From the NCBI GenBank assembly GCA_019314525.1, contig JAFCZD010000003.1:1-38632 (forward strand): a stretch of 38,632 nt of DNA, written 5' to 3'. This DNA is from Deltaproteobacteria bacterium (GTDB lineage: Bacteria > Myxococcota_A > Polyangia > GCA-2747355). The notes beneath the pieces are model-generated. The model saw only the letters and a list, made by a program, of their open reading frames with translations. It ran no database searches and was not told the DNA's origin. Both the position numbers and the translations under genes were made by a program. Shown piece after piece: positions 15,869-24,962 of this stretch. Every line of letters begins with the position of its first letter. The first letter of the stretch is position 1.

Positions 15869-17383
15869 GTGACACGCTCTCTTTCAACGCTCCTTTGCTG
15901 CCTGGCTCTGTCGTCCTGCGCCAGAACCATTGAGATCGGACGTGATGGTGGCGCGGCCTCGGAACAGCATGTTGGCGATGGTTCCACCTTCGACGCTCTG
16001 AAGGACATCGAAGACTTGACACCAGACCTGCTGAGAGCGGACGCCCGGGGGCCTTCCCCCGCTCTCGTCTGGGCGCGTTCCTTTGGGGGACGCGACGGCG
16101 ACACCACCCGTGGCGTCGCTGTGGATCCTCACAGCGAGACCGTCTTTGTCACCGGATACTTCCAAGGGGGAGCAGACTTTGGCGGTGGCCGCATCACCAG
16201 CAGTGGAAGAGATGTCTTCCTCGCCAGCTACACCCGTAGCGGAGAGCACCGCTGGGCCAAGGGCTTCGGCACCGCGAACAACGTCTTTGGTGACAGTGGC
16301 GCGGCGGTGGCCGTGGGCCCCACAGGAGACCTCTTTCTCACCGGTGATGTGGGTGAGGGCCCCGTAGACTTTGGCGGCGGGGCCCTGGAAGCAGGCCGGG
16401 GGGATGTCTTCGTCGCCCGCTTCTCCGGCGCTGGAGAGCACCGCTGGTCACACCGCTGGACCGACACCTATGGAGGCAGCGGAAATTACGGGACCACCAT
16501 CGCCGTCGACGACGCTGGCACCGTCTGCGTGGGCGGGGGGTATAGCGGCGCCATCGATTTCGGAGACGGTGAACTCGAGTTCATCGGGGACTTCAACCCC
16601 TTCGTGCTTCTGCTCGACTCTGCAGGCACGACCCGTTGGGCACGCGGCGCGACGCGTGGCAGCGGCGACTTCAGCACCGGGGGGCGCGCAACCATCGCCT
16701 CCAATGGCCAGGTCTACCTCGCTGGTGACTTCATGACTCGCGTCTCCTTTGGCGGCAACACCCTTGAGAGCAAGGGAAGCTTTGATAGCTACCTCGCGCA
16801 ATTTAACCCTAATGATGGCGTGCACAGCTGGCTAAGCGGCATCCAGAGCGAGGGGGCGGACTCCCTCAGCGCCCTGACTGCCGACCCGACCGGCAACGTC
16901 ACTGTGCTCAGCACCTTCCGCGGGACTATGGATCTCGGCGGGCAGGTGCTCACTGCTGAGACCTCCTCTGCACTCCTCGTCAGCTTCAGCCCCAGCGCCG
17001 AGGTACGTTGGGCTGTATCCCTCGGCGGTGGAAGTACTGTCTACGCCCGCGCCCTGGCGCTGGACACCACGGGCAACCTCTACGTCGGAGGCACGTTTAC
17101 CGACACCGTAGATTTTGGCGATGGTCCCCTCACCGCTCTGGGCGCCTCCGATGCCTTCATCCTCAGCCTCACACCCACCGGTGCCTTACGCTGGTCGCTA
17201 AGCTTTGGCGGGACAGGCGACATTCTTCATACTGCGTCCATCAGCTCCCTCGCTGTAGGCAGCAGCGGCACCGTCTACGCCGGGGGAAGCTTCAGCACAA
17301 CCATGACGCTGGGAGAAACCACCCTGCAAACCAACGGCTCTTCCGATGGCTTCATCGTGGCCTTCGCGCCGCCTGGCAGCTAA
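15869..17383 (+). CDS. Beta-propeller (SBBP-like) repeat lipoprotein, copy 2
   Basis: 504 residues from GTG 15869. Lipobox LSSC (Cys17), low-complexity linker, then seven repeat units in the same order as copy 1 (VWARSFGG, HRWAKGFG, HRWSHRWTD, TRWARGAT, HSWLSGIQ, VRWAVSLGG, LRWSLSFGG). Identity to copy 1 is high in the middle units and lower in the linker and last blades. The upstream junction also matches (TGATAGTGTAGA at 14345 and 15854), so the duplicated block included the intergenic stretch. Its stop overlaps the stop of the convergent ThiF-like gene by three bases. Likely surface protein, ligand unknown. Confidence 0.85.
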   Translation: MTRSLSTLLCCLALSSCARTIEIGRDGGAASEQHVGDGSTFDALKDIEDLTPDLLRADARGPSPALVWARSFGGRDGDTTRGVAVDPHSETVFVTGYFQGGADFGGGRITSSGRDVFLASYTRSGEHRWAKGFGTANNVFGDSGAAVAVGPTGDLFLTGDVGEGPVDFGGGALEAGRGDVFVARFSGAGEHRWSHRWTDTYGGSGNYGTTIAVDDAGTVCVGGGYSGAIDFGDGELEFIGDFNPFVLLLDSAGTTRWARGATRGSGDFSTGGRATIASNGQVYLAGDFMTRVSFGGNTLESKGSFDSYLAQFNPNDGVHSWLSGIQSEGADSLSALTADPTGNVTVLSTFRGTMDLGGQVLTAETSSALLVSFSPSAEVRWAVSLGGGSTVYARALALDTTGNLYVGGTFTDTVDFGDGPLTALGASDAFILSLTPTGALRWSLSFGGTGDILHTASISSLAVGSSGTVYAGGSFSTTMTLGETTLQTNGSSDGFIVAFAPPGS

Positions 17384-18297
17384 CGCAATTCGGCGCCTTC
17401 TTTGATACCCCCTGTGTTGAGAAGCTCCCCGGCGTGCACGACGGTGTACGACAAACGCATGAGATCGAAAGCGATCATTCGTGGCAGCGTCACCGGCTCA
17501 CGGCTGGCCACCTCCAACCCTTCGAGCAAGAACGCGAGACATTCAGTAGCGACAAGAGAGGTAGCGATAAGCGGCGCCAGGGCCAAAGAGGGAATCTTCC
17601 CCGAGGCCATGCCCTCTTCCACCAACCCAAGGTGATGGGGCACGAAGATCTGATGGAAACCAGGGGGAAAGGTCCCATGATCCAGCAGATAGCTGAAGAT
17701 GCTGACGAAGTCTTCCATGCCCACGTCACCAGGGCGTGAAGCCGCAACCAGGCAGCCAAAGCCGATGATGGGCGAGGTGATGACGAAGATGCCCTGCTCA
17801 TGCGCCTGAGCGTAGAGGGCTGCGCGCTGCTCGAGGGGTACCGACACATCAAGGCAGTCAAGCAAGATGTTGGCACCCTCAAGAAAACGACCATGGTTGT
17901 CAGGTTGCACGCCCTCAGCAAAGACCTCGATCTCCGCCGCCGGGTTGATCGATCGCAGCGTTTCTTTGTAAACTTTGGCCTTGTTGCGATCCATCGTCTC
18001 GCCCGTGGCAGCCCACTGTCGGTTCATATCTGGCGGATCAAAAACACCTGGATCGGCAAGGTGAAAGCGCCCTACACCAAGGCGCGCCATGGTGATGGCG
18101 TGGGCTCCACCCACACCACCACAACCGGCCACTGCGATCTTGGCCTGGTGGAGACGCTCCATGCCCAAAACCCCCAGGAGGGGAGTTGTCCGTGCATAGA
18201 ATCCAGTGAAGTCCATGAGGGGCACTTCACCTTGGGCTCTTTCGCCATGAATGGGTTCACCGTGGGACATTTCACCATGGGACATTTCAAACATCAT
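17380..18297 (-). CDS. ThiF/MoeB/E1-like adenylating enzyme
   Basis: 305 residues. The ATP-binding Rossmann motif AVAGCGGVGG (residues 55-64), Asp82 and MNRQ (91-94, in place of the usual LNRQ) are those of the ThiF/E1 family. No CxxC zinc pairs are visible, and no obvious catalytic Cys motif, so it resembles single-domain E1-like enzymes of natural-product or peptide-modification pathways more than MoeB. Residues 5-24 are four pentapeptides (MSHGE, MSHGE, PIHGE, RAQGE), an odd extension. GAGG-like sites support the start at 18297 or 18294; Met28 (18216) would remove the repeats. It is 12 bases after the beta-barrel gene and so probably last in the MMPL operon. Substrate unknown; no ThiS-like partner is seen. 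Confidence 0.8.
   Translation of the reverse strand: MMFEMSHGEMSHGEPIHGERAQGEVPLMDFTGFYARTTPLLGVLGMERLHQAKIAVAGCGGVGGAHAITMARLGVGRFHLADPGVFDPPDMNRQWAATGETMDRNKAKVYKETLRSINPAAEIEVFAEGVQPDNHGRFLEGANILLDCLDVSVPLEQRAALYAQAHEQGIFVITSPIIGFGCLVAASRPGDVGMEDFVSIFSYLLDHGTFPPGFHQIFVPHHLGLVEEGMASGKIPSLALAPLIATSLVATECLAFLLEGLEVASREPVTLPRMIAFDLMRLSYTVVHAGELLNTGGIKEGAELR
18226..18285 (-). repeat. Four-unit 15-bp coding repeat in the ThiF-like gene
   Basis: Plus-strand units begin at 18226, 18241, 18256 and 18271. The last two differ by one base (TTCACCGTGGGACAT, TTCACCATGGGACAT). On the minus strand they encode pentapeptides ending in GE. Confidence 0.75.
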
Positions 18298-18309
18298 TCA
18301 CCTCGAGGC

Positions 18310-20190
18310 TCAGAAGGCGTACTTCAGGCGACCCAACACGCGGTGGTTATGCCTGAACACGCCAAAAAATGATTCGCTATTTCCATCCAGATAGAGCCCC
18401 GCCAGCTCCACCCGCAATCCATCCACCAGCTCATGCCAAAGCTCGGCACGCACACCAAGACCCTTGGGCAGATCGAAGAGCGCGCTGAGGACGAACCCTG
18501 TGTGGTCGAGATATTTCCATTCAGCGTACGCGATGGCGAGAAACTGAAAGGGGTGTTGCAACCCCTGTTGCAGCCTCTCGCCACGCAAGCCGTGCTCGGC
18601 GTAGAATTGCGCCTGAAGCCGCAGCTCATGCCCCGTGCGCCCCAACCGAATGGAGGAGAACTCCAGCTGCACCACATAGGAGAGGAACGAGTCAGGGACC
18701 TGATCGTCGCTGCCGTCGAGGTCAGCGGTGAGCGAGGCGGCGGCCTCCCCCTTGAGCGCCACGCGTCCAAAGGTGGTCTGAAAATCCACGCCGATCAGGT
18801 GTCGGCGGTGGTGAGCCCCCTGCATCACACCGGGCGCCACGAGAGCAAACTCGGACACCGGCAGATACCCATAAGTATAACTGAGAGAGACATCCAAAGC
18901 CTCAGCACTGAGGCCCAAGCGACCCGCATATTGGAAGGTCTCCGGACCATCAGCCAGGGCGGGCGCGGGGATGAACACCAGCGCCTGCTTCGGACCAGAA
19001 AACCAACGTGAGGTGGAGAGCAGCAAGCCTGTGTCCGAATCAATCCCTGTGGGCGCAGGCTGGAGCGGGTCTTCAAAGAGGGGGGCCCAAACAGCCTCCG
19101 CGAAGAAAGCGCCACCCAGCAAGAGCTTGGCCTGCACCAAGAAGAGGCCGCGGTCCTGTGGCTGCAGCGGATCGCGGAGATCCGTGCGACGCAGGGTGTT
19201 GGTCGGATTGAAAGCGTCAGTCACACCCCAGCTCAGCAAGCGCTTGCCAGCGAGCACGGTCAGCGGCCCCCACCCAGCCCGCACGTAGGCCTCCTTGAAA
19301 AAGGCCTCGGTACGCGCATCATCGGACATGTCAGCCCGAACCAAGCCGTTGATCACAGCATGAGCGAACTTCGTGGCTGAGCCCACACGCGTCGAGAGCA
19401 CCATATCAAGGGCCACTTCGTTGCGGCTGTTGATCGTCGTCGGCTCGCGGTCGAGCAAGTAGCTCATATGCTCGGCCCACACCGCCCCCGAGAGCGTGAA
19501 CGGGAAGCGCGGAGCGTCAGAGCTGATGTGCGCTTCTGTTGAGGAGCCCGCAGGCTTACCAGCCGCAAACACAGGACCGCTCTCCAGCTCACCAGCCACG
19601 AGGGCGTCTATTTCCAACTGCTCACCAGCCGCAGCCGCGCTTGCTGGCGGGGCATGCGCCTTGGCGACTGGTGACGTTGCATCACTGCTGCTCTCAGAGG
19701 TGAGCGCCCAAGCGGGCTTCTGCAGATCCACAGCGCGCGAGGTGGGAGCGCTCGCCACGGATAGGGGAGCTGGGTCCAGCTGATGACGTACCCATGCCTG
19801 CACTCGCCCAGCGGTGGCGCGCCGCAGAGTCACCGACGCCTGTCGACGGCCGCTCGCGTCACGCAAGACCAACCAGGCGCGTTTGTGTCGGCCACGACCA
19901 CGACGATACGCCTCGATGACCCAGCGTGCCCTTTTATGGCGCGTGAGCGCACCCCAACGTACGCGCCCACGTCGACGATAGCGTCGCAAGGAGCGCACGA
20001 TCTGCGCTGTGTCACGCCCCCCCTTGCGCAGACCAGCGACGACCCAGCCTGCCGCGTTGCCGACCACCAGCACGCGTTCACTCTTGCCGTGGTCATTGTC
20101 TACACGCTTGTTCTCCGCCATGACCTTCGTTGGCCACAAAAAGGCCACGAGCAGCAAGGCAAGCAGACAACATGGTGACGTACAACGCAT
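18310..20190 (-). CDS. Outer-membrane beta-barrel protein with basic N-terminal domain
   Basis: 626 residues. Signal peptide at 1-25 (cleavage after KVMA). Residues 35-145 are strongly basic, with repeated RRYRRRGRVRW- and RGRGRHKRAW-like stretches. A Ser/Ala-rich linker follows, then from about 225 an alternating amphipathic pattern to the C-terminal Phe (LKYAF), the usual outer-membrane barrel end signal. WGVTDAFNPTN and DPLQPQDRG resemble DUF1302-like barrels that are often encoded beside MMPL/RND transporters and LolA-like proteins, as here. It may be the outer-membrane part of an export or lipid-transfer system. The start has a weak ribosome site; it lies three bases after the LolA-like stop, so translation is probably coupled. 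Confidence 0.78.
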   Translation of the reverse strand: MRCTSPCCLLALLLVAFLWPTKVMAENKRVDNDHGKSERVLVVGNAAGWVVAGLRKGGRDTAQIVRSLRRYRRRGRVRWGALTRHKRARWVIEAYRRGRGRHKRAWLVLRDASGRRQASVTLRRATAGRVQAWVRHQLDPAPLSVASAPTSRAVDLQKPAWALTSESSSDATSPVAKAHAPPASAAAAGEQLEIDALVAGELESGPVFAAGKPAGSSTEAHISSDAPRFPFTLSGAVWAEHMSYLLDREPTTINSRNEVALDMVLSTRVGSATKFAHAVINGLVRADMSDDARTEAFFKEAYVRAGWGPLTVLAGKRLLSWGVTDAFNPTNTLRRTDLRDPLQPQDRGLFLVQAKLLLGGAFFAEAVWAPLFEDPLQPAPTGIDSDTGLLLSTSRWFSGPKQALVFIPAPALADGPETFQYAGRLGLSAEALDVSLSYTYGYLPVSEFALVAPGVMQGAHHRRHLIGVDFQTTFGRVALKGEAAASLTADLDGSDDQVPDSFLSYVVQLEFSSIRLGRTGHELRLQAQFYAEHGLRGERLQQGLQHPFQFLAIAYAEWKYLDHTGFVLSALFDLPKGLGVRAELWHELVDGLRVELAGLYLDGNSESFFGVFRHNHRVLGRLKYAF

Positions 20191-20193
20191 CGT

Positions 20194-20985
20194 CTAGCGC
20201 CACTGAGCCAGGCGACGCTGGTCGAAGATCGACTCCTCGAGGGGCGCGTTGATCACTATTTTTTCATAGTCCATCACGGTCTTCTTCTTCGTGCGAAGCG
20301 AGATGAAGGTGTGACGGCGCGCCCGCCAGATGCCCGTAGCCACCTGCTCAATACCCTGAGAGACGACGACCTTAAGGGGGCGCATCTCTTTGTCGAAGAA
20401 CATGGTCTTCAGAGCCACGGAGAGCTCCACGTCGATCCATGTCTCGGTCTTGCCATAGGAGGTATCGTGACCCGCTACAGGACGGGATTCGATCACCCAG
20501 CAGGGGCGCTTCGAGAAGCGCTCCTTGCGCAGCATCTTGTAGCTCCAGTCCTCCACGCGCAGCGTCTTGATGTCTTCATAGGCCAGCTCGCTGCCCATAA
20601 AGCTGTCGCCCATTTGCGTAGTAGCGATGCGACGGGTGCGCCCAAGAACTGGCATGAAGAGCCATTGAGTATCCTTTCCGTCGCGACCCTCGTGGCTGAC
20701 GAGCGCCGTCCCGCGGATCCCACCTGGGTAGTTGAAGCGCGCCACAGAGCGATCATGCCCCTTGGTGGTAGACGACGAGATGGACACGATGCGCGTGCGC
20801 TTCTGCCCCCGACGGTTCACCAGGATCATCTTGATGCGGCTCTGCTCGGTGGGCACGCGAAGGTGCTTGATGGCCTGGCGCATCACAGCGTCGGCTGATG
20901 TGCCCGCCCACGCCATCGTGTGCGGCGAAGTGAGCGCAGCGCTAGACAGCACCGCGATGAGAAGGAGTTTTTTGAAGTTACCCAT
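20194..20985 (-). CDS. Periplasmic LolA-like outer membrane lipoprotein-sorting family protein
   Basis: 263 residues, ATG 20985 with GGAGG nine bases upstream. Signal peptide 1-27 (ending in AWA). The mature protein has the long antiparallel strands of the LolA-like TP_0789-type family: RIVSISSS, ARFNYPGGIRGTALVS, QWLFMPVLGRTRRIA, FMGSELAYEDI, VIESRP, TWIDVEL. These proteins bind lipophilic cargo in the periplasm and commonly accompany MMPL-family transporters. It overlaps the transporter's 3' end by eight bases, so the two are coupled. The predicted role is to take a lipid or lipoprotein-like substrate from the transporter towards the outer membrane. Confidence 0.88.
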   Translation of the reverse strand: MGNFKKLLLIAVLSSAALTSPHTMAWAGTSADAVMRQAIKHLRVPTEQSRIKMILVNRRGQKRTRIVSISSSTTKGHDRSVARFNYPGGIRGTALVSHEGRDGKDTQWLFMPVLGRTRRIATTQMGDSFMGSELAYEDIKTLRVEDWSYKMLRKERFSKRPCWVIESRPVAGHDTSYGKTETWIDVELSVALKTMFFDKEMRPLKVVVSQGIEQVATGIWRARRHTFISLRTKKKTVMDYEKIVINAPLEESIFDQRRLAQWR

Positions 20986-23353
20986 GAGTCAGAACCTCCG
21001 AAGTCGTGGTGGACGCCACTGTCCTAGCCTTGCCGAAAGCCAAGCGTTGACGACCAATCAAATGCAGTGCCGCAGGTAGGATCACCAAGGTGGCAAGAGC
21101 GCTGAAGATCATGCAGAAGCTGATCAACCAGCCAAAGTGCTGGATGGGCACCATCCCCGAGAAGACGAGGGGTGAGAAGCCGAGAACATTCGAGCTTGCG
21201 TCATAGACGACGGCCGGCCCGATGCCCGTCATGGTGGCGTTGATGGATGCTCCTAGCTCCTCGCCCGCACCCAGCTGCTCCCGAAAGTGGTCGAGAAAGT
21301 GCACAGCGAAGTCAATGCCCACGCCGATCCCGATGGACGCGATCACCACCGTAGCCAAGGTCAGTCGGTAGCCGAGCATGCTCATCAGCCCAAAGGTCGC
21401 CACGGTGGCGAAAGCCACCGGAACCAGAGACAAGAGCCCGTAGCGGCGTGAACGATAGACGAGGCCACAGAGCAAAAAGACCACCAGCACCGTGAGCGCG
21501 ATATTGATCAGCTTGCCCTTGACGATGTAGTGGTCGAACGCGAGCAAGAGCACCGCGTCACCACCGATAGTCAGCTTCGCACCGCGCGGAAAAACATCGT
21601 CGCAAACGCGCCTCGCTGCCGCAAAGATGCGACGGTGCGCAACGGCATCCCACCCCACGAGGGCCACAGAGACCGCCGCGTAGCGTCGGGTAGAGTCCTC
21701 GAGGTCATCGATGGCCTGGATGCCCGCGCCCATGGAGTAGAGCAAGAGCAGCTGGTCGATCTCTTTCGAAGACGAGGGCGCCACCCGCTTCGGTGCGGCC
21801 CCCTCATCTTTTGCCAACTCGCGCTGAATCCGTCGATGGATGTGATAGGTCACGTCCGCGAGGGAACGCACGTGGCCTACCCCTGGGACCCTTCTAAGCC
21901 GCTCTCCAAGCAAGAGCAGCTTGGCCATGAAGTCAGGGTTGCGTGCCCCGTGTGGAAAGATCTTGGGATCCACCTCAAGCATCAGCGTCGCCGACGCGGC
22001 CCCGCCGAGCTTCTCACTGACGAGGTCGTTCGCGCGCCGTTGAGCGTGCTCAGGAGGAAAGTAGCGCACCAGATCGACGCCTACTTCGAGGCGGAAGCAG
22101 AACACGAGGCCCAGCGCCGAGAGCAACAACGTCAGCACGATCACGAGCCTGGCACGACGTTGACAGGCCGCCCCTAGGTGGGCCAAGAGCGCGGGCAGAA
22201 ACGAAGGGCGCTTGTCGCATGCTCGTGCGTGCTGACAAACGTCTTGTGACCCTCGCAGCGAGAGCACCGCGGGGATGAACGTCAACGTCAACACGACAAC
22301 GAAGACGATGCCCAGGGCCATCAACAGACCAAAGCTGCGCACCATTTCAATCTCGAAGACAATCAACGTCGCCATGCCCAGGGCCGTAGTGGCTCCTGCT
22401 ACCACTAGCGGCCTGGCCACCTGGCGCAGTGTCTCGTAGGCCAGCCCTTTGCCACCTGCAGGCATGGTCAGGCGGTAGTAGCGGTTCATGAAGTGAATGC
22501 CATAAGAGCTACCAAGGGCAATCAGGGTCGGCGGCAGCACTGTTGTCACAGGGTTCAACGTAGCCCCCACGAGCCCCATGAAGCCCAGCAGCCATACCAT
22601 CGTCAGCACCGTGACAGCGAGGGGCAGCAGCACCCCCCCCGCCGTGCGAAAAGAAAGGAAGAAGCCAACGATGACGAAGAGCAGCGCCAGCGGAACGAAG
22701 ATCTGCATATCGTGATCGATGGCCCGCGTGAGCGCGACGGGCAACACATCGGCGCCCGTCGCGATAGCCTCCGCTGGCGCCTCCACTGCCTTGAGGAGCT
22801 GCTGCAGATCGTCATAGAGGCGATCGAGGGAAGCATCCGTGGCCACATTCGCGGTGAGGATCGTGTAGCGCTTCTTGTCGTCGAAGAGCCGCCCAGGCCA
22901 GAGCGGGTGCTCAAGCATCTGCGCGTAAATCTTCGCTGGGTCACCGGCCTCGAGTGGAAAGCCCACGACGTCCCGGCTGTCAAGGGACCCATCTGTGAAG
23001 GTGACGTCGGAGACCTCGGTCAAGCTGGTGACATCATGAGGGACGAGGTCGGCCTGACGCCCGAGCTTCTCTGAGAGGTCGCGAATAGTGGTGAGTTGTT
23101 GGGGCGAAAAAACCGAGCGCCCTTCTCCCGCGTCCAAGACCACTGTCACCGGCTTGAGCGCGCCAAAGACATCTTTCACAGCCAAAAAGTCTTTGACGCG
23201 TTGGTCGGCTTTGGGCAGCGAATCTTCGTCCACATCCACCACGGTCTTCAAGCGGGGCAACCCACTGGCCAGAGAGACGGTGATGGCGGCGATGGCGAAA
23301 AGCACCCACTTGGGGTAGCGAGTGGGCAAATGAGCGATATCACGGAACCTCAA
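20978..23353 (-). CDS. RND superfamily transporter, MMPL/HAE3 type
   Basis: 791 residues. Two-fold repeated layout: TM1 (15-32), periplasmic loop (35-230), helices 2-6 (230-385), TM7 (about 410-430), second loop (430-620), helices 8-12 (620-780). Family stretches include PPTLIALGSSYGIHFMNRYY and ASIGIGVGIDFAVHFLDHF with the helix-4/helix-10 Asp/His positions. Loops are short compared with AcrB, as in MMPL and hopanoid-transporter-like HpnN proteins that move lipids. It starts at TTG 23353 in a TTGA overlap with the small ORF upstream, with AGGGTGA as ribosome site. With the LolA-like and barrel genes it should form an envelope lipid export route; the substrate is unknown. Confidence 0.92.
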   Translation of the reverse strand: MRFRDIAHLPTRYPKWVLFAIAAITVSLASGLPRLKTVVDVDEDSLPKADQRVKDFLAVKDVFGALKPVTVVLDAGEGRSVFSPQQLTTIRDLSEKLGRQADLVPHDVTSLTEVSDVTFTDGSLDSRDVVGFPLEAGDPAKIYAQMLEHPLWPGRLFDDKKRYTILTANVATDASLDRLYDDLQQLLKAVEAPAEAIATGADVLPVALTRAIDHDMQIFVPLALLFVIVGFFLSFRTAGGVLLPLAVTVLTMVWLLGFMGLVGATLNPVTTVLPPTLIALGSSYGIHFMNRYYRLTMPAGGKGLAYETLRQVARPLVVAGATTALGMATLIVFEIEMVRSFGLLMALGIVFVVVLTLTFIPAVLSLRGSQDVCQHARACDKRPSFLPALLAHLGAACQRRARLVIVLTLLLSALGLVFCFRLEVGVDLVRYFPPEHAQRRANDLVSEKLGGAASATLMLEVDPKIFPHGARNPDFMAKLLLLGERLRRVPGVGHVRSLADVTYHIHRRIQRELAKDEGAAPKRVAPSSSKEIDQLLLLYSMGAGIQAIDDLEDSTRRYAAVSVALVGWDAVAHRRIFAAARRVCDDVFPRGAKLTIGGDAVLLLAFDHYIVKGKLINIALTVLVVFLLCGLVYRSRRYGLLSLVPVAFATVATFGLMSMLGYRLTLATVVIASIGIGVGIDFAVHFLDHFREQLGAGEELGASINATMTGIGPAVVYDASSNVLGFSPLVFSGMVPIQHFGWLISFCMIFSALATLVILPAALHLIGRQRLAFGKARTVASTTTSEVLTHG

Positions 23354-23580
23354 GATCTCACCCTGTCTTTCTCAGGGCAGCGAGGGCTTTCTCTGCCGAT
23401 AGCTGTCTGCTCTGTATCCGTGATAGGCCCGGCCACGACCGGAAGTGATGGTGGATGCACCTCACGACGCATCCAGCGAAGAAAGTAACGTCGGGCCGCG
23501 ATGCGCACGATGCCCGCGACAGAAGCGAAGAGATCATCGAGGGACGATTCAGGGCGCGTCTTGGAGAGATCTCGTGTCAT
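23350..23580 (-). CDS. Small protein of unknown function coupled to the MMPL transporter
   Basis: 76 residues, ATG 23580, stop overlapping the transporter's TTG start (TTGA). No signal peptide; residues 15-40 form an amphipathic, Arg-rich helix (VAGIVRIAARRYFLRWMRREV) and the rest is Pro-rich. The overlap is the main evidence that it is translated. The ribosome site is weak. It is the first gene after the insertion sequence, so its original promoter may have been lost or replaced. Could be only a leader ORF. Confidence 0.45.
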   Translation of the reverse strand: MTRDLSKTRPESSLDDLFASVAGIVRIAARRYFLRWMRREVHPPSLPVVAGPITDTEQTAIGRESPRCPEKDRVRS

Positions 23581-23648
23581 AGTTCTCTGCTTTGGTGGTG
23601 GTTCATGTCAGTCATTCGTTCACGTCCACCTACCTCCGTTATTCAAAC

Positions 23649-23671
23649 CATCGTGGTGCAAAGAGTGTTGT
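23649..23671 (+). repeat. IS left terminal inverted repeat
   Basis: Begins CATCGTGGTGCAAAG; exact reverse complement of 25003-25025. Confidence 0.9.
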
Positions 23672-23711
23672 TATCGACAAACCAACGTCCTGGCGGAAAG
23701 GATCGGGACAT

Positions 23712-24890
23712 TTAGAACGCGCGTTTGAGCGTGTGTTGGACGTTGATACCCACCGCAGGAGTGACAAGGTTGCGGCGGTAGAGCGTCATGAGGCCTGGAG
23801 GCTTGACGACCCTGGCGGGGAAAAGACGTCGGCTCAGCACGCGTTGCCAGGTCCAAGGCACATCGGTGAGGCCGAGGCGCATGGCAGGTGTAGAGGGATC
23901 GGGCCGCCGCTCGGAGCTTCCCTTGATGAGATTGCGCCAGATGGCAAAGAGGTAGCCCCGCTCCACGATGGCATTGGCCCGGCGCGCAAAGGCAAACGTT
24001 TTTCGCTTGTGGCTCGCGCTGCTGTGACGCCAGAGCTTGTGCAGCAGATCAACCGCGAACATCACATGATCCCGTTGGCAGGCCTCTTTGCTTCTAGGGG
24101 CGCCCTTGGGCCCACGCTGAGGGTTGGGATGAATGTGGTGCACGAAGCGGAGCGCGGCGGGGTGTTTAGAGAGCACCTGCTCATAAGCTTTGTGCCCATC
24201 AGAGATAAGATGGACCTGCCCTTCAGCGGGTGCCTTGGCCGCCAGTAAATCGAGGACCCACCGAGTAGATTCGGTCACCTGTCCAGGAGGGGGTGGAGGG
24301 ACCTTTTGTTGTTTTCGCTTCTTCTCCTGGTAAGGGCTGACTCGTCCCGAACGACGGTGAGGTGCGGGTTGGAGGCCATAAACGAACCACGAGTCCTTTC
24401 CGACTGGCGTCGCCACCGCCACTCGGTCCCAGTGAGAACACACAAAGGTTTCAAAGTGATCGAAGACGACAGGCTCTTCGATCACAGGAAGGTGAGTGAG
24501 CGTTTCGGCGTGTAGGAGCATTGCATGGCGCCCCAAACGCTGAGACTGTCGAGTGACTGTTGAGCCCGCACAGCCAAGAGAGCGAGCGACTTGCCGATGA
24601 GCGGACCCCGCATTCAGGCCGGCCGCGATGGGGACGAGCAGCTCTGGTCTCTTGAGGTAGTAGCTGCAGGCGAAAGATTGCTGTGAAAATGTCCGCCCAC
24701 AGCTCTTGCAGACAAAACGCTGGATGCGCCGTCTATCCACCTTCCTCTTGTAGAAGCCTGCTCGGCGAAACTGAAAGCCTTGTGCAGCGCCATCAGCTGG
24801 ACAGTGCTGTGCGCAGTCGCTCCAAGGACAGTGAGCAGGTTGAAACGACTTCGACCGAGTGCGTTCGAGGGGGGTATGGGGCCAATGCAT
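23712..24890 (-). CDS. IS transposase with N-terminal zinc ribbon
   Basis: 392 residues. A zinc ribbon is formed by CPWSDC (residues 21-26) and CKSCGRTF (about 60-67), followed by a helix-turn-helix-like segment (HRQVARSLGCAGSTVTRQSQ, about 98-117). A DDE-type catalytic part is likely: VVFDHFETF (about 145), LISDGHKAYEQVL (about 228) and a later acidic residue near NAIVERGYLF (about 316); the exact triad is inferred. The C-terminal TPAMRLGLT stretch is common in related transposases. The gene looks intact, so the element may still be active. A second open frame at 24614-25021 overlaps it but has no transposase-like motif. Confidence 0.85.
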   Translation of the reverse strand: MHWPHTPLERTRSKSFQPAHCPWSDCAQHCPADGAAQGFQFRRAGFYKRKVDRRRIQRFVCKSCGRTFSQQSFACSYYLKRPELLVPIAAGLNAGSAHRQVARSLGCAGSTVTRQSQRLGRHAMLLHAETLTHLPVIEEPVVFDHFETFVCSHWDRVAVATPVGKDSWFVYGLQPAPHRRSGRVSPYQEKKRKQQKVPPPPPGQVTESTRWVLDLLAAKAPAEGQVHLISDGHKAYEQVLSKHPAALRFVHHIHPNPQRGPKGAPRSKEACQRDHVMFAVDLLHKLWRHSSASHKRKTFAFARRANAIVERGYLFAIWRNLIKGSSERRPDPSTPAMRLGLTDVPWTWQRVLSRRLFPARVVKPPGLMTLYRRNLVTPAVGINVQHTLKRAF

Positions 24891-24962
24891 TGTGCCGAGG
24901 AGAGCAAGCGGTGCGCCACGTGAGCCGCCTTGTAATCACAGAGATTTTCAGTACAACCTCGA

